Shown: one piece after another, positions 1 to 5,101 of the stretch
Position numbering within the stretch: position 1 is the first letter of the stretch
How the letters are laid out: every line of letters starts with the position of its first letter
Assembly (NCBI GenBank): GCA_017399665.1
Contig: JAFQBR010000107.1
Span: forward strand, 1-8,816
DNA length: 8,816 nt
Direction: 5' to 3'
From: Clostridia bacterium
GTDB taxonomy: Bacteria; Bacillota_A; Clostridia; Christensenellales; Borkfalkiaceae
Notes under the pieces: generated by a model
Database searches by the model: none
What the model saw: the letters and a program-made list of their open reading frames with translations, nothing else
What the model was told of the DNA's origin: nothing
Position numbers and translations under genes: made by a program

Positions 1-178
1 AACACTCCACCGTTTGATCAGGCAAAAGCAAGCAATCTTTGTTTATTCGCTTTCCGTCAACTTTAATATCCTTTTGGCGAAGCAACTTGCAAAATTTTCC
101 GTAAGACAAAGCGCCTTGATATTTATCAAGTAAAAAATCGCTTAATTTGATTTTTGTTTGCGCGGTAAATTTTTGCAT
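1..178 (-). CDS. S4-domain protein, probable RluA-family 23S/tRNA pseudouridine synthase, N-terminal fragment
   Basis: Only the first 59 codons are in the window; the gene runs off the left edge. The start is the ATG at 176-178, preceded by a purine-rich stretch (AGAGAG) about 5 nt upstream. The visible residues form an S4 RNA-binding domain: an initial helix (LSDFLLDKY), then SYGKFCKLLRQKDIKVDGKR, then a hydrophobic strand ending in LLLPDQTVEC. This is the layout of the N-terminal S4 domain of RluA-type pseudouridine synthases, which convert specific uridines in 23S rRNA or tRNA. The catalytic domain with its conserved aspartate is not visible, so the enzyme call is inferred from the S4 subtype; another S4 protein remains possible. 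The start lies inside the end of feoB (37-nt overlap, different frame), which suggests translational coupling. Confidence 0.72.
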   Translation of the reverse strand, partial: MQKFTAQTKIKLSDFLLDKYQGALSYGKFCKLLRQKDIKVDGKRINKDCLLLPDQTVEC

Positions 179-2013
179 ATTTTCTCTCTTTTTGTTTCTA
201 AATTAGATATATTAAGTATTTTTTTAGCAGAAAACACTAGACAGGTTAAAGCAATAACTGTTAACCCTATTTTATAGTTATAAATCAAAAATGCCAATAT
301 ATAAGCAAGTAGCAGTTGTACAATCACTACCATTAAAGCATTTTTCTTACCAGCTTTTGCCCATATAGTCGCCATAGCGTTTAAGCAAGGCGGATATATA
401 AAAATGTATAATAGTAAAGCTGACGCCTGCAAAAGAGTTAAACTGCCAACGTTTAGCAATATCATAGTTGAAACAACCCCTTCTTTTGCAAACAAGCCAG
501 AAATTAATGCCGTTACAATTTTATAATCGTTAAGCCCAACAGGTTTAAATAGGAAGGCAATTTTGCCAGCTATGAAAGCAAGAATACTTTGTTGACTTTT
601 GCCGCAGGCAAACTCGAACGCCGGCGTGAGATTATTTAGTAGCCAAATAAAAGCCGATAGCAATACAATTATACTACCTATTTTTATTATAAACTCTTTT
701 GTAAACTTTTGCAAGGCTTTTAACAGACTTTTAATTTTTGGTACTCTGTAAGGCGGAAATTCAATTACAAGCTCACTCGCTTTACATTTTTCAATTTTAC
801 TGCGCAAAAAGCAATATCCAAGAGCAAGCAAAAAACCTAAAATAAAAAAGAAAGGGATTACCCAAAATCCAAGCCCATAGGCGCACAAACCTATTATATA
901 TAAATACACCGGTGTTTTTGCAGAACAAGAAATAAAAGGTAGTGCTCCTATTACTCTATTTTTTGTCTTTTCATCTTCTAGCGCCATGCTTGCAAAAACC
1001 GCGCTTACGGTGCAGCCGTACCCCGAAAGCAACGTAAACAAGGCTCTGCCCGAAATACCGACTTTAGAAAAAATATTGTTTACCGAAAAAGCTATTCTAG
1101 ATAAAAATCCGCTTTCGTCTAACGCAGTTATAAAAAATTGCATTACCATAAGTCTTGGTAAAAATATTACAACAGAAACAAATGCGTTTAAAACGCCTTC
1201 TAAAACAAACCCTAAAATTAACGGATTTGCCCCTATTTTTACTAAAAGCCCCTCTATGGGTTGATTAACAGCACATATGCACAGCTTTTCAAATGCAAAA
1301 GCCAGCACACTTCCAACGCCATATTTACCAAATGCTAAATATAAAACACTAATCCAAACTGATGCGCAAAGCAAAATACAGCGTGAAGGATTTAAAAGAA
1401 TTTTATCTAAAAAACAAAGCTCTTTTTTAGGCTTTGGCGAAGAAAAATAGTCAAAGTTAGTTAAAATGGCATCAAAATCCACACAACGTTGTTCATTTTT
1501 TAATACATTCGCAATAAAAGCTTTAATTTTTAGAACTTCTTTTTTTCTATTGCATTCCGCTTTTATTACACTTAACCCACTGCGAGCATAAATTTTATTT
1601 TCATCAACAAAGCCACCTTTTCTTTCTAGCTCGCCATTCATATTTATAACAAGCATAAGCGGTATATTAAGCCCTTTAAATTTAGAAAGAAGCTTGATTG
1701 ATTTTAAGGTGTTTACCCCTTCTGTAACCATTAAAATCGCATTGCACGTTTTAAGCTCTTTAAGAGCAATTTTTCCTTCTAAAGTATAGTCATCTTCTAA
1801 ATAACTGCCGGGCAAATCTAAAAACTCAACCTGTAAATTTTTTTGTAATAAACTTTTAGCGGCAACTTTTTGAGTAGTAACGCCGTGCCAATTTCCCACA
1901 CGCTCGTTTGCATTTGTTAATCCGTTGAATAAGGTTGTTTTTCCGCTATTTGCAATCCCCATTATTGCAATCTTTAATATTTTATCAGTATATTGCTTGC
2001 CGTTTGTTTGCAT
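142..2013 (-). CDS. feoB: Ferrous iron transport protein B (FeoB), short divergent form
   Basis: Membrane GTP-binding protein that imports Fe(II) across the cytoplasmic membrane; 623 aa against roughly 700-770 for typical FeoB. The N-terminal G domain shows G1 GIANSGKT (19-26), the G2 region VGNWHGVT (39-46, T46) and G3 DLPG (66-69). G4 is NMNG (124-127), lacking the usual aspartate. The LDKILLNP segment that normally precedes the first membrane helix sits at 202-209, so the helical spacer (GDI domain) is much reduced. Membrane helices fill about 211-597, with two gate motifs: FLPRLMVMQFF to SGYGC (284-334, C334) and AKEGVV (509-514). FISCSAKTPVY (360-370) and PPCLNA (541-546) are also family landmarks. 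The start ATG (2011-2013) has a strong GGAGG 7 nt upstream, inside feoA, supporting a 40-nt overlap. The protein ends in a basic tail after the last helix. Confidence 0.93.
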   Translation of the reverse strand: MQTNGKQYTDKILKIAIMGIANSGKTTLFNGLTNANERVGNWHGVTTQKVAAKSLLQKNLQVEFLDLPGSYLEDDYTLEGKIALKELKTCNAILMVTEGVNTLKSIKLLSKFKGLNIPLMLVINMNGELERKGGFVDENKIYARSGLSVIKAECNRKKEVLKIKAFIANVLKNEQRCVDFDAILTNFDYFSSPKPKKELCFLDKILLNPSRCILLCASVWISVLYLAFGKYGVGSVLAFAFEKLCICAVNQPIEGLLVKIGANPLILGFVLEGVLNAFVSVVIFLPRLMVMQFFITALDESGFLSRIAFSVNNIFSKVGISGRALFTLLSGYGCTVSAVFASMALEDEKTKNRVIGALPFISCSAKTPVYLYIIGLCAYGLGFWVIPFFFILGFLLALGYCFLRSKIEKCKASELVIEFPPYRVPKIKSLLKALQKFTKEFIIKIGSIIVLLSAFIWLLNNLTPAFEFACGKSQQSILAFIAGKIAFLFKPVGLNDYKIVTALISGLFAKEGVVSTMILLNVGSLTLLQASALLLYIFIYPPCLNAMATIWAKAGKKNALMVVIVQLLLAYILAFLIYNYKIGLTVIALTCLVFSAKKILNISNLETKREKICKNLPRKQKSN

Positions 2014-2186
2014 ATTCCAACCTCCACCCCATCAACAAAAACCACAACACCGGAACTGTTTTTATGCAAAAGTATAATTTGTTTATTTGCGCATATTCCC
2101 AATGCACCAAGCCTTTTTGATAGCTTTTCGGTTACGTCAATTTTTTCTATAATACAGCTTTTGCCATTAAAATCAAATAAGTTCAT
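1974..2186 (-). CDS. feoA: Ferrous iron transport protein A (FeoA)
   Basis: Small cytoplasmic SH3-like protein of 70 aa, the normal size for stand-alone FeoA, which is required for or modulates FeoB-dependent Fe(II) uptake. The sequence follows the family pattern: a short opening strand, a basic helix with RLGALGI (around residues 25-31, matching the conserved RLxxLGI), then beta strands (QIILLHKN, GVVVFVDGVEVGI) and a final segment ASNILIKY. It is the first gene after the terminator and the inverted-repeat element, so a promoter must lie in 2187-2464 or inside the repeat. No good Shine-Dalgarno precedes the ATG: the nearest AAGG is about 20 nt away. The start is nevertheless favoured because the FeoA fold begins there. 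Its 3' end overlaps feoB by 40 nt. Confidence 0.88.
   Translation of the reverse strand: MNLFDFNGKSCIIEKIDVTEKLSKRLGALGICANKQIILLHKNSSGVVVFVDGVEVGICKQTASNILIKY
2021..2025 (-). promoter_or_regulatory. Ribosome binding site of feoB
   Basis: On the minus strand GGAGG lies 7 nt before the ATG at 2011-2013, within a G-rich run inside the feoA coding region. It fixes the feoB start so that feoA and feoB overlap by 40 nt, and it excludes the internal methionine at residue 18 as the start. Confidence 0.75.
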
Positions 2187-2224
2187 ATTTAATTTTATGA
2201 TAAAAGCCTTTAAATATAACTTAA

Positions 2225-2230
2225 ATTATA
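2225..2230 (-). promoter_or_regulatory. Candidate -10 element for feoAB
   Basis: A perfect TATAAT hexamer on the minus strand, 38 nt before the feoA start and downstream of the inverted-repeat element. No convincing -35 box is present at 16-18 nt spacing, and the DNA is very AT-rich, so a chance match is possible. The hexamer is part of a 16-nt imperfect palindrome at 2215-2230. Confidence 0.28.
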
Positions 2231-2251
2231 AAGGATATAAAATAAAGGCGA

Positions 2252-2459
2252 TGTCACAAACAATGGTTGATTTTTTTAAAGGGATAAAATTACTTTAGAT
2301 AAAAGCCAAAAGAAGTTTTAGATGCGAGTAAGAGATGTCAAGCATTTGTAAATTTTTGTAAAAGAGAGTACTCGCCGTACGTAAAAATTGTAAAAATTTG
2401 CAAATAACAAACTATTACGAAGTATATAAAACTTATTTTATCAACCCTTTGTTGTGACA
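2252..2459. repeat. MITE-like intergenic element with terminal inverted repeats
   Basis: The left end, TGTCACAAACAATGGTTGAT (2252-2271), matches the reverse complement of the right end (2440-2459) at 17 of 20 positions, giving a 208-bp unit with TGT...ACA ends. A nested inverted repeat (2344-2357 with 2392-2405, 13/14) and a 7-nt pair GCGAGTA/TACTCGC (2324-2330 with 2369-2375) lie inside. There is no plausible gene in it. It sits exactly between the terminator of the upstream block and feoA, a common place for non-autonomous elements. No clear target-site duplication is visible beyond a possible GA dinucleotide. Mobility is inference; it could instead be a fixed structured regulatory or RNA region. 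Confidence 0.5.
2344..2405. repeat. Nested inverted repeat (long imperfect hairpin)
   Basis: ATTTGTAAATTTTT at 2344-2357 pairs with AAAAATTTGCAAAT at 2392-2405, 13 of 14 positions, with two further G-U and two A-U pairs possible inward. The loop region carries GTAC-TCGCC-GTAC (2368-2380), itself a small hairpin. The arms are almost pure A/T, so stability as RNA would be modest. Its centre (about 2374) is offset by about 19 nt from that of the outer inverted repeats. Confidence 0.5.
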
Positions 2460-2464
2460 GAGCC

Positions 2465-2495
2465 AAAATAAAAAAGCGCGGATATTTCCACGCTT
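2465..2495 (-). terminator. Rho-independent terminator after the exonuclease gene
   Basis: Read on the minus strand: a 9-bp stem AAGCGTGGA / TCCGCGCTT (one T-G wobble) with an AATA loop, then TTTTATTTT. The stem occupies 2474-2482 and 2487-2495 and the T-tract 2465-2473. The exonuclease TAA stop (2494-2496) lies at the base of the stem. It separates the mutS-to-exonuclease block from feoAB. Confidence 0.88.
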
Positions 2496-3072
2496 AGTCT
2501 TTTTTATTATTTTTTGGTTTTGGCAATTTCATCTTCATATACTCTGAAATGCTTTTGTTAGTGTTTTCGCAAATTTGCTTTGCGATCATCATAGTTCTAA
2601 TTGCATCAACGTCGCTTCTATGTGCGCGCCCTTCTCCGTCCGGAAAGCGTTCTGCAAATTCAACGTCTAGCTTTCTTGCCGATTTATTTTCTGCAAGTAG
2701 TATTAATTTTTGAACGTCGAAGGTTTTTGCCTTTATCTCTTCTAAGCCGTACCGATTGCAGTCGTCATGTAAAAATCTTAAATCGTTATCTATGCCGTAA
2801 CCTATACAAATAACACCGCGCTCAGTCATAAGTTTTTTAATGGTTGTATAGCGCTCGTTAAATTTTGGCATTGTTTTTAAATACGCCCTATCGTAAACCA
2901 AAATATTCTTTTTAACGTAAGGGTCGAATTTACTGTCTGGATTGATAAGTATATCTTCAGGAGCAGAAATAATATTAAATTGTTCATCCGTTACAAGATA
3001 GCCAAAGCTGTAAATTTTAGCTTTACCGCCAAAACAGTTTGCGCACTCGATATCGAAAAATAAATATTTCAC
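2494..3072 (-). CDS. DEDDh-family 3'-5' exonuclease (DnaQ/RNase T fold)
   Basis: A 192-aa single-domain protein with all exonuclease motifs: Exo I FDIE (D7, E9), Exo II GIDNDLRFL (D97 the likely ligand) and Exo III HRSDVD (H151, D156, the H-x4-D spacing of the DEDDh class). Such enzymes use two metal ions to remove nucleotides from 3' ends of DNA or RNA; the substrate here cannot be read from sequence. It resembles the small stand-alone exonucleases common in Clostridia rather than a DNA polymerase domain. The C-terminus is a basic, lysine-rich tail that could contact nucleic acid. The start codon is GTG (3070-3072), supported by AAGGAG 6 nt upstream; it begins 3 nt after the AlkD stop, so the two genes are co-translated. 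The neighbours point to DNA repair, but this is inference. Confidence 0.87.
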   Translation of the reverse strand: MKYLFFDIECANCFGGKAKIYSFGYLVTDEQFNIISAPEDILINPDSKFDPYVKKNILVYDRAYLKTMPKFNERYTTIKKLMTERGVICIGYGIDNDLRFLHDDCNRYGLEEIKAKTFDVQKLILLAENKSARKLDVEFAERFPDGEGRAHRSDVDAIRTMMIAKQICENTNKSISEYMKMKLPKPKNNKKD

Positions 3073-3075
3073 AAA

Positions 3076-3765
3076 TTACTCCTTTGTTTTTAAGGTAAGT
3101 AAATAATCCTTTATTTCGTTTTTAATACAAAGTGATTCTCTTGCCTTTTTAATTGCCAAATTATGTGCCACTAAACTTAGCTTATTTTCTTGCAAATATT
3201 TAATACTTTTACTGTAATTTTTTGTAAGCATTGTTGCAAAAAACCAGCCTATAGCGCTATTAACGTAATATTCATCACTTTTTAAATGTGCAATTTCGTT
3301 TGCTATTTCTTCGCAAAAATCTTCACCAGAAAACGCCTTCATTGCAATAACAATGCCAAAGCGGCAAACAAAAGTTTTATCACTTTTTAGCCAGCGTTTT
3401 ACATCCTGTTTTAGCAAATTTTTATTCTTTAGTAAAACCTTTGGCTTTAGCATATCACAAGTTGCCCAGTTATCAACGTAAGGTAAAAACTCATCAAGCA
3501 TCTTAACACAGCTTGAATAATCATTGCATTTTTCTATTACAAAAGCATGCAGGTTGTTTTCTTCGTAAAATTCGTGTGGCAACTGCTTAATAAACTCTTT
3601 CGCAAAAGCTTCTTTATAAAAAGTGTTTGCGAATTTTCTTAAATCAGGCGTTCTTATACCAATAATTTTTTCGGGCAAAACCGTTGGAATAAGCGGTGCG
3701 TGAAAGCTTTTGTATTTAACATCTTGCATTGAAAAAAGCGCTGAGCGTAAACTATTTAAATCCAT
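3076..3765 (-). CDS. AlkD-like DNA alkylation repair protein (HEAT-repeat DNA glycosylase family)
   Basis: A 229-aa all-helical protein of the DNA_alkylation family. In Bacillus cereus AlkD, which excises bulky or cationic alkylpurines without flipping the base, the key residues are W109, D113, R148 and W187. Here W100 and D104 (VDNWATCDML) keep the same 4-residue spacing, R135 (FVCRFGIVIAM) follows, and W174 (NSAIGWFFATM) keeps the 39-residue distance from that arginine. GIRTPDLRKFA (36-46) is the usual N-terminal family motif. All key residues are present, so it is probably active, though AlkD relatives without glycosylase activity are known. The start ATG (3763-3765) has only a weak ribosome site (AGGCTGG region). 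It lies 31 nt after the preceding gene, and its last two codons contain the exonuclease ribosome-binding site. Confidence 0.9.
   Translation of the reverse strand: MDLNSLRSALFSMQDVKYKSFHAPLIPTVLPEKIIGIRTPDLRKFANTFYKEAFAKEFIKQLPHEFYEENNLHAFVIEKCNDYSSCVKMLDEFLPYVDNWATCDMLKPKVLLKNKNLLKQDVKRWLKSDKTFVCRFGIVIAMKAFSGEDFCEEIANEIAHLKSDEYYVNSAIGWFFATMLTKNYSKSIKYLQENKLSLVAHNLAIKKARESLCIKNEIKDYLLTLKTKE
3079..3084 (-). promoter_or_regulatory. Ribosome binding site of the exonuclease gene, inside the AlkD gene end
   Basis: AAGGAG on the minus strand, 6 nt before the GTG start at 3070-3072. It is formed by the final Lys-Glu codons of the AlkD-like gene and is followed directly by its TAA stop. It decides the GTG start and implies coupled translation. 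Confidence 0.8.
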
Positions 3766-3796
3766 AAAAGCCAGCCTATATGTCGATTATTCGCAA

Positions 3797-5014
3797 TTAC
3801 ATCAATTTTTTAAGCATACGGTTTAAAGCAATTTTGCAATGCTCGTATGTAAGTCCACCTTGAATATAAGCAACGTAAGGTGGCTTTACAGGCGCATCTG
3901 CAGAAAGCTCTATTGAAGAGCCTTGAACAAAGCATCCTGCAGCCATAATAACCGCATCATCATACCCCGGCATATCCCAAGGCATTAAGGTTACAAAGCT
4001 ATCTATTGGCGAAACCTCTTGAACGGACTGAATAAACGCAATAAGCTTACTTTCGTCGTTAAAAATTACCGAGCGCGTAATATCGCAAGGCACTTTATTC
4101 ATTTTAGGCAACGTTCCATAGCCAAGCATAGTCATTGCCATACCGATAAGCAGACTGCCCTTAATACATTCTTTAACTGTATGTGGTGCTAAAAATAAGC
4201 CTTGATAAAAATACTGATAACCATAAGCATAAGAGCCAACTTCCCCACCGATAGAGGGCGAAGTAAGCCTACCTTCTACCATGGTTACGTATTTTTCTTT
4301 ACCTGCAATATATCCGCCGGTTGGGGCAAGTCCACCACCGGGGTTTTTAATAAGTGATCCGCAAATAATATCTGCGCCAACTTCGGTAGGTTCTTTAGTT
4401 TCAACAAATTCGCCATAGCAGTTATCAACGAAAATGCAACCATTAAAGCCTACCTTTCTAACTACTGTTACAAATTCACCAATGGTATCTACACTTAAAG
4501 AATCGCGCCACTCGTATCCCCTTGAGCGTTGAAGATAAAGCATTGCAATTTCTTGTGTTGAAATAATACTTAAAACTTTTTCAATATTTATCTTGCCTCT
4601 TTTTAAGGGAACACTTTGATAGTTAATGCCAAAATCTTTTAACGAGCCAATGCCTTCACCGCAAATCACGTCGCGCAAAGTATCGTACGGCTCTCCCGTT
4701 ACTGAAAGCATGGTATCGCCACTTCGCAAAACGCCAAAAAGACCGAGCGTTAATGCATGAGTACCCGAAACTATATTAGGCGAAACAACAGCCTTTTCAG
4801 CGCCAAAGGCTTGAGCATAAACCCTGTTTAAAGTATCTCTGCCCTCATCCCCGTAGCCGTATCCTGAAGTGCCGGTAAAATGGCGAAGAGCAATTTTATT
4901 ATCCCAAAAAGCCTTCAATACCTTTTCTTGATTAAAAAGCGCGATATCTTCTGCCCTTTTAAAGGCTTTTGCACACTTTTTTTCACTTGTTAAAATTATC
5001 TGTTTTGCATCCAT
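3797..5014 (-). CDS. PLP-dependent methionine gamma-lyase-family protein (YnbB-like, 'aluminium resistance' family)
   Basis: A 405-aa fold-type I PLP enzyme of the family named Met_gamma_lyase or aluminium resistance protein (B. subtilis YnbB), of the usual size (about 400-430 aa). Landmarks in order: GTSGYGYGDEGRDTL (48-62), SPNIVSGTHAL (78-88, the phosphate-binding loop), VTGEPYDTL (105-113), FVDNCYGEF (195-203, D197 the likely pyridine-nitrogen partner), GSLIKNPGGG (219-228, K223 the probable PLP lysine) and PPYVAYIQGGLTY near the C-terminus. Family members are predicted C-S lyases in sulfur amino acid metabolism, but the physiological substrate is generally unproven. The start ATG is preceded by GAGGGG about 13 nt upstream, a rather long spacing. 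It lies 87 nt after mutL, and a 14-nt perfect palindrome sits in that gap. Genes of this family often neighbour mutSL/miaA or glnR in Firmicutes, which says little about function. Confidence 0.9.
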   Translation of the reverse strand: MDAKQIILTSEKKCAKAFKRAEDIALFNQEKVLKAFWDNKIALRHFTGTSGYGYGDEGRDTLNRVYAQAFGAEKAVVSPNIVSGTHALTLGLFGVLRSGDTMLSVTGEPYDTLRDVICGEGIGSLKDFGINYQSVPLKRGKINIEKVLSIISTQEIAMLYLQRSRGYEWRDSLSVDTIGEFVTVVRKVGFNGCIFVDNCYGEFVETKEPTEVGADIICGSLIKNPGGGLAPTGGYIAGKEKYVTMVEGRLTSPSIGGEVGSYAYGYQYFYQGLFLAPHTVKECIKGSLLIGMAMTMLGYGTLPKMNKVPCDITRSVIFNDESKLIAFIQSVQEVSPIDSFVTLMPWDMPGYDDAVIMAAGCFVQGSSIELSADAPVKPPYVAYIQGGLTYEHCKIALNRMLKKLM

Positions 5015-5101
5015 AATAAAACAAAAACCCCTCTATAAGTGCGTTAACGCACATTTGAGCATATTTACAGCATTTAATTTTTAAAAAAATCATTTCAAAA
5101 A
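5015..5101. other. mutL to YnbB-like intergenic gap
   Basis: An 87-nt AT-rich gap, the largest inside the DNA-repair block. It contains the palindrome GTGCGTTAACGCAC but no T-run directly after it on either strand that would make it a clear terminator. I find no well-spaced -35/-10 pair. It may hold an internal promoter or an operator, but the sequence does not decide. Confidence 0.4.
5039..5052. repeat. Perfect 14-nt palindrome, possible operator
   Basis: GTGCGTTAACGCAC is its own reverse complement. It lies 25 nt before the start of the YnbB-like gene, just upstream of its purine-rich ribosome site. A 5-bp stem with a TTAA loop is possible in RNA, but on the minus strand it is followed by TTATAGAGGGG, not a T-tract, so termination is less likely than protein binding or translational control. 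Confidence 0.4.

Noticed and set aside
986..1264. 92-codon plus-strand open frame opposite feoB
   Set aside because: It lies entirely antisense to conserved FeoB membrane-gate sequence and resembles no known protein; it is a shadow of the real gene.
1935..2298. Plus-strand open frames opposite the feoB start and feoA, one reaching into the inverted-repeat element
   Set aside because: Antisense to well-supported FeoA/FeoB, with no family resemblance. The part beyond 2187 enters the repeat and stops shortly after.
2304..2406. Short plus-strand frame inside the inverted-repeat element (contains AFVNFCKREY)
   Set aside because: About 33 open codons without a start codon, embedded in inverted repeats; not supportable as a gene, though worth noting if copies of the element show the same frame.
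2424..2445. Possible Fur box or promoter around TTGATAAAATAAGTTTTATA (minus strand)
   Set aside because: Contains only a 6-bp ATAAAA/TTTTAT inverted repeat with a 4-nt spacer and does not fit the 19-bp Fur pattern; the TTGATA to TATACT spacing is 12 nt, too short for a sigma-70-type promoter.
5028..5055. Palindrome after mutL as a rho-independent terminator
   Set aside because: The stem is only 5 bp with a TTAA loop, and no T-tract follows directly on the minus strand.
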